The notes under the pieces: model-generated
What the model saw: only the letters and a program-made list of their open reading frames with translations
Told to the model about the DNA's origin: nothing
Database searches by the model: none
Source: JBDTRY01 sp039931435
GTDB lineage: Bacteria > Acidobacteriota > Thermoanaerobaculia > Gp7-AA8
Assembly: GCA_039931435.1 (NCBI GenBank)
Contig: JBDTRY010000030.1
Coordinates: forward strand, 1-27,013
Length of the DNA stretch: 27,013 nt
Reading direction: 5' to 3'
Shown: positions 12,515 to 22,000 of the stretch, piece by piece
Layout: each line of letters begins with the position of its first letter
Position numbering within the stretch: the first letter of the stretch is position 1
Made by a program: the position numbers and the translations under genes

Positions 12515-14073
12515 GCCGATGACAGGGAGCGCCAGTTGGCTCTCCCGGGAGCGAGACCCCCGGGTTCTGACATATGAATGGTGCGGGTCAGGTTGCGGTC
12601 AGGCACGGGCGTCAGGACCGCGCGCTCTCCGTGCTGGGGCTGAACATCGTTGAGTTGCATCTGATAGAGGGTCATGGCCGCCAGAATTCCGGCGGCCAGC
12701 GAAATCAGCACCGGGAGCAGGCACCGTCTTTTTGCCGCGACCAGTCCGGTGATTGCCGTTCCCATGACGATTGATCCGACGGCGATGGCCAGTGCCGGTG
12801 CCAGGGAGGGTGCCACCCTGCGCATCGAAGACGCCCCCGTTCCGGCGAAAACGATCAGACTCGCTCCCGCCGCCGCTGTGAGGGCAAACCATCCGTATAG
12901 CGTTCCAAGCACCGCGCGAGGCCGGCGGCCATGCTCTCCAGCCATTGCGCGGTCGATCCCCCATGCAGCGAGAAGACAGACAGCCGGCACGAGCGGAAAG
13001 AGCCGATCCACTCGCTTCGAGGGAATGATGGACAGGAATGCGAAACCCCCTGTGAACCACGCCACAACGAAGGACATCTCGTGAACCCGCTGCCCTGAGT
13101 GCTTTCGCTCCTGCATGAAACTCGGAAGAGCAGCCATGGCCAGGATGGACCATGGAGCAATGCGGAGGATGAGATACGGGATGTAATAGAAGACGGAACG
13201 GAACTCGAACGACATGGGCCCGGGCACGATCCTGTCGATTGTCTCCGTGAAGAGCAGTTGTTCGACGACGGCTTTGCCACCGACTGCCGTAGCCGTGGCG
13301 AACCAGATGGCGAAGGGTAGAAGCGCCAGCCCGATTCCGGGGAGCAGAGCCAGCCGCTTCCAGCGCTGGCGAAACTCACCTCGCCATGCGTACCACGCGC
13401 CGAGACCGGCCAGGGGAATGAGTAAGGCGATCGGTCCCTTGGTAAGCATCCCCAACGCGCCGGCCAGCCAGTACACCATCGTTCCGCGCAGGCGGGAGGC
13501 GGAACTGTTCTCGAGGTACAGCGCCGCATCGAACTGGCAGAGTACGAGGAGCGTGAGCAACATGTCGGTGCGGGCGAAATAGACGTGCTTGACCAGCATC
13601 GGTGTGAGCACGAAGAAGACAGCTGCGATCGTTCCGACCCGGGATGAATCGAGGCGTTTGCCGATGTCGCGTACGAGGCCCACCGTCAGCAATCCGGAAA
13701 CGATGGAGGGAAGCTTCATGAAGAAGACCCGCTGCGAACCCATGACAAGGACGATGAGTGCCGCCAGCCAGTTGTACAGAGGAGGCTTCGAGGCGATCTC
13801 GCCGTCCGGCCCGTGCTGCACGATCCAGGCGTGATGAACGAGGATGTCCCTGATGTACGCGAGCTGCAGCGGCTGATCGCCGGTGGCCTGATCGTCAGGT
13901 GCAATCACTCTGATGAGTACGACGAGGGTGAACAGTGCCAGCAGGACGGAGCACTGCCGGGTCGAGGAGACCCGCGCAGACAAGTCGCCCGCGGTTGGCT
14001 TCTGTCTGGTGGTCTCAACGGAATCGGAGGAAGGGTTCGTCACTATCAACGCTGTTCGGAAACAGATTGCCAC
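12334..14073 (-). CDS. ArnT/PMT-family membrane glycosyltransferase
   Basis: A frame of 579 codons with a GTG start. The first membrane helix (about 41-57) is followed by the periplasmic loop with Asp60/Asp61, YIRDILVHHAWI and KPPLYNW (96-102), the hallmark of undecaprenyl-phosphate sugar transferases of the GT83/ArnT type. About ten further hydrophobic segments follow up to around residue 480. Such enzymes move a sugar from a lipid carrier to lipid A, protein or another acceptor at the periplasmic face. The last 80 or so codons (after LTPVPDRNLTR) have no membrane or ArnT-like pattern and run through a hairpin and the opposite strand of the barrel gene, so the true C-terminal domain seems lost or replaced. 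Confidence 0.8.
   Translation of the reverse strand: MAICFRTALIVTNPSSDSVETTRQKPTAGDLSARVSSTRQCSVLLALFTLVVLIRVIAPDDQATGDQPLQLAYIRDILVHHAWIVQHGPDGEIASKPPLYNWLAALIVLVMGSQRVFFMKLPSIVSGLLTVGLVRDIGKRLDSSRVGTIAAVFFVLTPMLVKHVYFARTDMLLTLLVLCQFDAALYLENSSASRLRGTMVYWLAGALGMLTKGPIALLIPLAGLGAWYAWRGEFRQRWKRLALLPGIGLALLPFAIWFATATAVGGKAVVEQLLFTETIDRIVPGPMSFEFRSVFYYIPYLILRIAPWSILAMAALPSFMQERKHSGQRVHEMSFVVAWFTGGFAFLSIIPSKRVDRLFPLVPAVCLLAAWGIDRAMAGEHGRRPRAVLGTLYGWFALTAAAGASLIVFAGTGASSMRRVAPSLAPALAIAVGSIVMGTAITGLVAAKRRCLLPVLISLAAGILAAMTLYQMQLNDVQPQHGERAVLTPVPDRNLTRTIHMSEPGGLAPGRANWRSLSSAQNVVRIPAVALHPRRPFFTDTSLVTVTLNQSRESAPLVRLNINPATPAWPFRLAKKFPS
12525..12546 (+). terminator. Hairpin after the barrel-like gene
   Basis: GGGAGCGCCA and TGGCTCTCCC form a 10-position stem with one mismatch and a 2-base loop, 10 bp after the stop codon. 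No T-run follows, so termination strength is uncertain. A second CCCGGG-based inverted repeat follows directly (12544-12564). Confidence 0.4.
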
Positions 14074-14546
14074 ACTGCGCCGACCTTCCGGCGCCTCATC
14101 GCAATCTAATCAAAGAAACATGAACCGGAATGAAACGGCGGGACTGCTCTGGGAAGGCCGGACCGAAATCGGTGGCCGCGGTCGTCCGCAACAGAATTGC
14201 CTCTCCGAATGTGCGCGTTCCGCAGGTTCACGATACCGCGAGTCTGACCAATGGTCCTCGCCTTCGGGATGACGCGTGCGCGGTGTAATTCGTCGTCCCG
14301 AACAAGCGCATTTGAAAGCGTCGTTCTTACGAGAAGCTGCCTCGCGTGTCAGCGCATTCGGAGACGGAAGCGCACGAGCGCCTGCTCGACGCGCGTTTGA
14401 TTCATCGGCCAGCTCCTCCACCCACCAGGGATTGATCGGCGAAAATCGAGCGCGTCCTTCTTCACGCCCGCGCGGGCTGGAATCATCCTCGATCTCGATC
14501 GGACTTCGCCATCACCAGCCTGAAGCCGGAGAACGCCTGGTCACTT
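14074..14546. other. Non-coding stretch between glycosyltransferase and kinase genes
   Basis: About 470 bp with short open frames on both strands, none with a ribosome-binding site or recognisable domain. Contains a CCTTCGGGATGACGCG motif (14262-14277) resembling the element near 3035-3051. It must hold the glycosyltransferase promoter, but no clear -35/-10 pair was found. Confidence 0.4.
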
Positions 14547-16852
14547 CTAGGCCCAGAGAAACATCACCGGTGCGGCACGAGCGAGGCGCTGGGCCAGGGC
14601 CCGCCAGCGCGGGTGGGTACGGAGATGCGCGTAGTCGGGGAAGTGAATCCGCGACCACATCAGTGCATTTCGTTGCTGCCGCGCCTCCTCCAGCGCGTCC
14701 ATCGTGGCCTCATCGTCGCCGAGGGCCGTGAGCGTCGCCGCCAGATCGCTGGAACCGACGAAACACGTCTCGCGCAATCGATAGAGCTCGGCGACGATGT
14801 CTTCCGCGGCGGATCGCATACCCGCCTCGGCGAGCGACCCGCCGAGCAGGCCGAGGTAGTAGGAGGACTTGCGCTTCGAAGTGTCGACCAGTCCTTCCAG
14901 AATGTCGATCGACTCCGAGAATCGCCCGAGGAATCGAAGCGCCATCGCTCGCGACCAGAGGGGATAGGAGGCATCCGCGTCGAATTCGATCGCCTTCGCC
15001 AGAGCGCGTTCCGCCGTTTCGTAATCTCCAGAATGGACGAATGCCCACGCCCGCGAGGTTCGCACGTTCACGTGATAGGGCTCGAGCTCGATCCCGCGGG
15101 CGGTGAACTCCAGCGCCTCCGCGAAACGGCCACTCAGTGCGCAACACAGACCCAGCCAGTTCCATCCCTCGGCGGATCGTGGATTGCGCTCGATGGACAA
15201 GCGCAACAGCTCCTCTTCACGGCGCGTGTTCCAGCCGTAGTAGTGCTCGAGAATGGCGTGCGAGAGCGGGATGCTTGCGGAGTCCGATGCCAGCCGCTCC
15301 GCTTCATCGACTGCAGCACGTCCCCTGGCCCAGGCTTCCCATGTCGGCACCCCGCCGTAGAAGCCAAGGATCGCCCAGCCGTCGGCAAGCGCCGTCTGGC
15401 CGTCGACGTATTCGGGATCGATCTCCAGGGCGGCCTGGAATTCTCCAATGGCCTCTCGTGCGTGCCGCGCAGTCAGACATGCGCGTCCTTTCAGATACCG
15501 GTCGTAGGCGTCGACGTTCTGTGTTTTGCTTGCAGCCGCCGTGTCGTTCCGTGCGATGCGGAGCTTGAACGTCGAAGCGATGGCCTGCGCGATCTCGTCC
15601 TGCACGGCGAACACGTCGGCGAGGTCGCGTTCCCATCGCTCGGCCCACACCTGATACCCGGAATCGACGTTGATCAGTTGCGCGGAGATGCGCAGCCGCG
15701 TCCCGAGCTGGCGGACACTTCCTTCCAGCACCATGGCCACACCGAGCTCGCGTCCGATTTTCCGCACATCCTCCTCGTGAGCCTTGAAGGCGAACGACGA
15801 CGTGCGGGCAGCGACCTGCAGCGATGGAATCGTCGAGATCGAGTCGATGATCTCTTCGGTCATGCCGTCGATGAAATAGTCGTTGTCGGCGCTGGCCCCT
15901 ATGTTCCGGAAGGGCAGGACCGCGATCGACGTCTCGGCGGCGCGGCCCGAAGCATCCGGCGACGAGGTCCGGCGTGGGGCGACTTCGCCGGGCGGAGCGG
16001 AGATGGCGCGATTCGCCAGGCGCAGGGCGAACGCCAGATCGCTCGCCGATCGAAAACGATGGTCGCTGTTTTTCTCGAGGCAATGCCCGAGGATGTCGTC
16101 GACTTCCGAGGGGACGCGCACGCCGTGATCGGTCAAGGACTTCGGCTCATCGCGAAGGATGGCGGCAAGCGTCTCAGCCGATGAGCGGCGAAGAAACGCG
16201 GGCTGGCCGGTCAGCAGCTCGTAAAACACGGTGCCGAACGAGAAGATATCCGACCGGTGATCGGCCCGTTCGCCGCGCGCCTGCTCGGGCGATAAATAGC
16301 CGATGGTACCGATCAACGCGCCGGGAGTGGTGCGCGCGGCGGCCGTCGGCGCATTTTCCAGGACGTCGCTGTCGAGCTCCTGCGTCCGCGCCAGACCGAA
16401 GTCGAGGATCTTCACCATGCCATCGCGAGTGACGAAGATGTTCTCCGGCTTCAGATCGCGATGAATGATGCCGCGCTCGTGGGCGGCGGCGAGACCCAGC
16501 GCAATCTGGTGGGCCCAATCGAGAACGCGGCCGGGGGGAATCGCCGCCTGCGTGAGCCGTTCCCGCAAGGTGCCGCCCTCCAGCAATTCCATGACCGCGT
16601 ACAGCGTGCCGTCCTGGTTACCGAAATCATGGATGGCGAGGATGTTGGGTGCGACAACGCCGCAACCGCGCGGGCCTCCCGTTCAAAGCGCGCCAGTGCC
16701 CCTTCCGCCTCTGTTCCCTCGGGCAGTACCTTGATGGCCACCTCGCGGTGAAGCCGCTCGTCGCGCGCGCGCCAGACCTCCCCCATGCCACCGGAGCCGA
16801 TGGAGGCAACGATCTCGTAAGGGCCGAGCCGGCTGCCGGAGACGATTCGCAT
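14547..16852 (-). pseudogene. Ser/Thr protein kinase-TolB-like-TPR protein, frameshifted
   Basis: Joining two frames gives a 768-residue kinase. Frame 1 starts at 16852 with the Gly loop IGSGGMGEV (about 18-26) and Lys41 in VAIKVLPEG, then AVAALSHP. Frame 2 resumes with MELLEGGTLRERL, catalytic HRDLKPEN (131-138), DFG (151-153) and a GYLSPEQARGE activation-segment end. A TolB/adenylate-cyclase-associated domain (about 309-427, SIAVLPFRNIG) and a C-terminal TPR region (about 450-750) follow. Adding one C to the CCC run at 16647-16649 restores one frame, giving HPNILAIHDFGNQDG. There is no membrane segment between kinase and TolB-like domain, so it would be cytoplasmic. A real mutation or a sequencing error are both possible. 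Confidence 0.85.
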
Positions 16853-17113
16853 TGGGTTCGTGTCGAGGGGGAATTATTGCACATCGACCGCAGCGCCTCG
16901 GCGCTCCGGAAGTATCATCCCGGCGTCCTCACGCATTGAATGATTGCTGGCGGTGGACCAGAGTCCCGGTGAACTGCCCTGCCGCAGGGGGGTAGCTCGC
17001 AAGACATGTACCGGGGGCGAAGGTGACGCCGGCGCGACATGGAAGCGAGAGTCTGACGCCACCTGAATCGGTGAACAGCCGCCGCACTGCACTTCGTGAG
17101 CGGAGCCGCCGGT

Positions 17114-18433
17114 TCAGTTACTGCTCGCCTTCGAGAGCGGGATCCTGTTGGCGATCTGCATGGAGGGATCATTGGTCATGTTGTCCGTGGCCGCACCGTA
17201 GATCAGCGCTTTTCCGGCCACGATATCGATGATGATCTCGTCGTTCGCCGAGAGTGTCATGCCCAGGAACTCGGCCGAAGACTGCTGCAGAAACCATGTG
17301 GCCGGGTACGTCTTCGTCATCGACTTGAGAAGCACATTCTCTTTTGATTTCACCGAGACACGGATCGTGGCGCCCTCCCGCAACGCTCGCACGCCGATGT
17401 TGAAGCGCTGGCCCACTGGATCATGGGGGGCCAGGAGTACGGCACGATCTCCGGCCGTCAGCGCCTCGCTCGTCAGAAAGACACGCTCGGTCATTCCGGC
17501 AGTGCCGTCCGGCGCGTTGTCGTCGAAGATGCGGATAACGCTCACCGGCAGCACTCCGTTGGCGGCCACAATGTCCGCCGATCCCAGTCCCTTCTGCCCC
17601 ATGGCCGGAAGAAGATCGGCAACGGTGACCGCCTGACCGGGACGGATGCTGTACGGCAGCGACGGATCGCTGGCTGATCCGGAACTTCCCGCCGAGTGAT
17701 AAACGATTCTGCCGTCGATCACCTCGTCGCTGGAGTTGTACATCTGCACCGTGGTCCTGAAGTACGAACCGCGGTCTCCCGGTGTCGAAGCCACCACCGG
17801 AATCACCGCTTCATCAGAGGCGACCGGTGGGCCGGGACTGGATACGTTGACAGACGTTCCCACAACGGTGGCTGGAATCGAGGCGGGACCGGCTGATCCA
17901 AAACCTCCGTTGCAATATTGAAATGACGAGCTGAGGCTGACGCCCGAGAGGTCGGGAATCATTGCCGCTGTTCCATCACCCACTCCCCGAAAGGTGAGCC
18001 TGGCCACACAGACCTTTCCGGTCGGGGCGTACTGGCCTGTCTGGCTGTTGGCCACGGAGACTGTTCCGCTGGAGTTGGCGAGGCTGCGGTTCGTTGTTGT
18101 CGGTGACGAGGTGAACTCTGGCGAGCTGCAGCCATCGGAGGACATGAACTCCAGTCGTTTGTTGTCGAAGGCCACGGGAATGGCGAATCCCCCCAGTACC
18201 GCGGCCGGACGCGTACCGCCGCAGGTACCGGTGATTCCCGTCAGATCGACATTGACGTCGACAATGACGTTCGCTCCGCCGGCGATCTGCGAGGACGATG
18301 GAGTGAGCGTTACCGGCGCAGCTCCGGAGAACGGTGCAGCCTGCGCAAATACTGGCGACGGACAGAGGATCAGCAATGCGCTGATTGCTGAAGCGCCAGC
18401 GGCCGCAGCCACGAAGGTCATTCGTCGGTTCAT
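17114..18433 (-). CDS. Secreted protein with N-terminal cohesin-like domain
   Basis: 439 residues with a signal peptide (about 1-31, ending PVFAQA). Residues about 33-205 resemble a cohesin: a first strand VTLTPSSSQIAGG, then VIVDVNVDLTGI, AVLGGFAIPVAFDNKRLEFM, and GKVCVARLTFRGVGDG, with four Cys likely paired. Residues about 215-435 form a second beta-rich domain (PVVASTPGDRGSYFRTTVQMYN, RPGQAVTVADLLP, SVIRIFDD), like modules common in secreted proteins of this kind of bacterium but without a name I can give. The start ATGA overlaps the previous stop codon by 4 bp, with GAGGA upstream. As the last gene of the dockerin operon it may bind the dockerin of the giant protein (inference). Confidence 0.7.
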   Translation of the reverse strand: MNRRMTFVAAAAGASAISALLILCPSPVFAQAAPFSGAAPVTLTPSSSQIAGGANVIVDVNVDLTGITGTCGGTRPAAVLGGFAIPVAFDNKRLEFMSSDGCSSPEFTSSPTTTNRSLANSSGTVSVANSQTGQYAPTGKVCVARLTFRGVGDGTAAMIPDLSGVSLSSSFQYCNGGFGSAGPASIPATVVGTSVNVSSPGPPVASDEAVIPVVASTPGDRGSYFRTTVQMYNSSDEVIDGRIVYHSAGSSGSASDPSLPYSIRPGQAVTVADLLPAMGQKGLGSADIVAANGVLPVSVIRIFDDNAPDGTAGMTERVFLTSEALTAGDRAVLLAPHDPVGQRFNIGVRALREGATIRVSVKSKENVLLKSMTKTYPATWFLQQSSAEFLGMTLSANDEIIIDIVAGKALIYGAATDNMTNDPSMQIANRIPLSKASSN

Positions 18434-19008
18434 GGAAGGGAATCCTCATTTTCTTTCACGTCGATGTGCAGCGTGCGAATGAACTTCCCTTCCGAGTCTT
18501 TCACCAGAGCGGACGATGCGCTCTCCATCTCGGCTCTTACCGTTTCCGCTCCTCCGGGGCTGAGTTCCCGGAACTGGGCGCGCGCCACATGCACCATGCC
18601 GATGGGCTGCTGGGCGCTGAGTTGCACCGCCGTGATCCGTACCCAGCCCTGAGCGTTCGCTTTTTCAGCAGCAGTGAAGTACGGACGTGCGGAAAAGTAC
18701 GGGTCGTTGTCCGCGTCCACGGCGACGAAGCTCACGCTCTTCGGATCGAACTTGATCCTGACCACGTATGCTCCCAGCACTGCCGGCTGTCCGTCAACCG
18801 AAACATCCTGAACGTCCACGGCGAAGGGAACGCTGAGATTTCCCTGACCGTCCAACGACGGGAACGTCAGGAGGATGGCCTCTCCGAACGGCGCCAGACC
18901 AGGCACAGGATGTTCCACGGGATGACGACGCCCTGCCATGACCGCACTGCTCATCGAGGCGACAAGAAGAATCGCCACGACCAATCGTTTCTTTTTCATG
19001 TCCGTCAT
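18430..19008 (-). CDS. Small secreted cohesin-like protein
   Basis: 192 residues: signal peptide about 1-25 (MKKKRLVVAILLVASM, cleavage after AVMA) and one domain. The segment AVLGAYVVRIKFDPKSVSFVAVD matches the cohesin signature of a strand pair around an F/Y-D-P turn; strands DGQGNLSVPFAVDV, GWVRITAVQL and MVHVARAQFREL fit the rest. GGGAG lies 7 bases before the ATG, directly after the stop codon of the giant gene (11-bp gap), so translation is likely coupled. Cohesins bind dockerins with calcium; the upstream gene encodes a dockerin. Identity rests on sequence pattern only. Confidence 0.7.
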   Translation of the reverse strand: MTDMKKKRLVVAILLVASMSSAVMAGRRHPVEHPVPGLAPFGEAILLTFPSLDGQGNLSVPFAVDVQDVSVDGQPAVLGAYVVRIKFDPKSVSFVAVDADNDPYFSARPYFTAAEKANAQGWVRITAVQLSAQQPIGMVHVARAQFRELSPGGAETVRAEMESASSALVKDSEGKFIRTLHIDVKENEDSLP

Positions 19009-19019
19009 TGAAGTTCTCC

Positions 19020-22000
19020 CTACGGCTCGAGTTTCGGAAGACAGGGGATATTGCCAACCAGGTAATGGGCCAGGATGACCAGATCGACGGCGTCGATGGC
19101 CTGGTCCTGATTGAGGTCGGCCAGGGCCAGCGGTGCGGTGAACGGCGCCTGACCGATGTTGATGTTCCGCACGAGATAGTTGGCCATGATCACCAGATCG
19201 GAGGCATCGACTACGAAGTCCTCGTTCAGATCTCCGTAGAGACGGATCGTCACCGTGCTCGAAGCCTTGCCCACATTTCCGCTGGCATCCTTAAAGAGGA
19301 AGTCGATGGAGTTCACGCCTCCCGGGATGAAGATGTCATTGCTCACATCGGCACCCTCCAACTGCGGCGACAGCCGGGTGACTTCGCTGCAGTCATCCGT
19401 GGCTGAACCACCCGCCAGGAACGCGGCGATCGTTTCCGAAGTCACTCCGTTGCTCCCTCCAACGCCGTCCTGACACATGGTCTGCACCAGGTCGATGGCG
19501 TCGGGAGGCTGAACGACGGGAGCGGTGGAATCCAGGCCCACGGTGAAGGTCACCGGCTGAGACGTGCCGCCCCCGCTGGGGTTGGCCACGGTGATACTCA
19601 CCGTCCTCGCCGAGGCAAGGTCGGCGGCGGGGAACTGCACCTGCAACTGCGTGGAACTGATGTAGGTAGTTACCCTCGGCGCTCCATCCCACTGAACCTG
19701 AGAGCCGGATACGAAGTTGCTGCCCGAGACCGTGACCAGCAGATCCGCGTGACCGGCACATGCCGAGGACGGACTGAGGGATGTAATGGCAGGAACTCCA
19801 TCGTCATCGATGATCGTTCCCAGTCCCTGGGCTTTGGCGATCGTGGCGTTCGAGGGATTGCTGAGAATGACGGCGAAATTCTCGTCGGGCTCGGTGACGG
19901 CGTCGGTGATTACGGGAACGGTGATCGTGATCGAGGAAGCCCCCGGGGCGATGGTCACCGAACCGCTGCTGGCGACGTAGTCGGATCCGGCCACAGCGCT
20001 GCCGTCGGCAGTCGCATATTGGACCGATACAGGACTGACACTGACTCCGGACAGGCTGATCGTGAACACGGCGCTGGTTGTGCCGGTGTTCCCTTCGGTC
20101 ACGGTGACGTCGTTGATAAGAAGGCGCGGCGCCCCCTCGTCATCGAGGTTCGTCACGGAGACATCGGCAACGTCGATCGCTTCATAAACGGGGTCGGGGC
20201 TGGAGGCCATGGTGACGATGCTGTAGGGCACGTCTCCGTCTGTGATGGCGTCGTCGACTCCTGTGACCGTGACCGTCTGCGCCGTCAGAGCGTTTGCTGC
20301 GGTAAATGTGAGTGAGGCAGGCGCCGGTGTCCCTTCCCCAGGGTTAGAGCTGCTCAAGGCGATCGTCACGGGAGCCGTCGGAATCGTGGTCAGGCGGACG
20401 GTAAAGGTCGCGGATGCGCCACTCTCACTGGTGACGAGACCCGAAACGGGCGTGACGGTGACACTGGCAGTATCGTCGTCGATGTTCCGGGCAGGAACAT
20501 CGGCAGCATCGCGGCCGCTGTAGTTCGGGTCAGCGCTGCTGGCCGGTGCCGTGATCACCAGGTAATTTACGTCACCGTCGTCGATCTGATCGTCGACTCC
20601 GGTGACGGTCACTGTCTGCGGGATCAGAGCATTGGCAGGAGTAAATGTCAGAAACGCAGGAGACACCGTTCCCTCGTTCGCATCGGACGCGGCGAGGTCG
20701 ATGCGGACGTCCGATGTCGGAGTGGTATTGAGGACGACGCGGAAGGTGGCGCTTCCGCCTGCCTCCGTTGTCACTACGTTCTGATCGAGGAGGATGGTGA
20801 TGCCCGGAGTGTCATTGTCCTCATTGACTACATCGACGTCGGTGGGATCCGTACCGGCGTAATTTGGATCGCTGCTCAGCGCCAGGCCGGTGACGATCTG
20901 GTAATCGATGTCTCCGTCAGCGGCATTGTCGTTGACGCCGGTGATGGTGACGATCTGGGCCACGAGGGCGTTGGCGGGCGTGAACGTCAGGCTGGCCGGC
21001 GAAACAGTACCCTCCGTCGTGTCCGTGCTCGACAGTGGAATGGTCACGTCGGAGGTTGGCGTCGTGTTCAGCACCACCTGGAAGGTGGCGATACCGCCTC
21101 CTTCGTTCGTAACCAGACCGGAAGTGGGCGACACGGTGATGCCCGGGCTGTCATTGTCGTTGTTGATCACGGAGACATCGGAGCCGTTCACGCCGTTGAA
21201 GTTTGCGTCTGCGCTCGAGGCCGGGGCCGTGATGACGGAGTAGTTGATGTTGCCGTCGGCCATGGTGTCGTCGACACCGGTGACTGTGACGGTTTGCGGC
21301 TGATTCCAGTTGGCCGGCGTGAAGGTGATCGAGGCCGGCGAAACAGTACCCTCCGTCGTGTCCGAGCTGGACAGGGCGATGGTTACGTCCGCGGATGGCG
21401 TACTGCTCAGCCGCACCGTGAACGTGGCCGTGATCCCGGCCTCGCTCGTGACCAGACCTGAAGCAGGAGTGACGATGATGCCCGCAACGTCGTTGTCGAG
21501 GTTGGAGACCGATACGTCCGCGGCGTCCCGCCCGCTGTACACGGGATCGGTGCTGATCGCCGGGGCGGTGATGATCGAATACCCCACGCTGCCATCAATG
21601 ATGGTGTCATCCACTCCTGTGACGGTGATGGTCTGCGGGTTGAAAGCGTTCGCCGGGGTGAACGTCAGTGAGCTCTGAGAAACCGTTCCCTCGCTGCTGT
21701 CCGAGCTGCTGATATTGATGGTTACGTTCGATGTTGGCGTGCTGCTCAGGCGAACGGTAAACGAGGCTGTTCCACCCGCTTCGCTCGTCACCAGGCCCGA
21801 GGTGGGAGTGACCACAATCCCTGCGGCATCGTCGTCCTTGTTTGTCACCGAAACGTCGGGCGGATTGACACCGCTGAAGTTCGCATCGCTGCTGGACGCA
21901 GGAGCGAGGACGATGGTGTAGGGGATGTCGCCGTCCGCCTCGGTGTCGTTCACTCCGGTGACCACGACCGTCTTAGGGGTGCTCCAGTCGGCGGCGGTAA

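Noticed and set aside
14110..14421. 103-codon minus-strand frame between glycosyltransferase and kinase genes
   Set aside because: Arg/Ser/Pro-rich with no motif, overlapping plus-strand frames of equal length; looks like random GC-rich open sequence.
14613..16184. Open frame of 523 codons on the plus strand
   Set aside because: It is the reverse of the kinase-TolB-TPR gene, whose minus-strand product has clear catalytic motifs; the plus-strand protein has no recognisable domain.
16874..17172. Small minus-strand frames between the cohesin-like gene and the kinase gene
   Set aside because: No start signals or recognisable domains; the roughly 260-bp gap otherwise shows nothing I can name.
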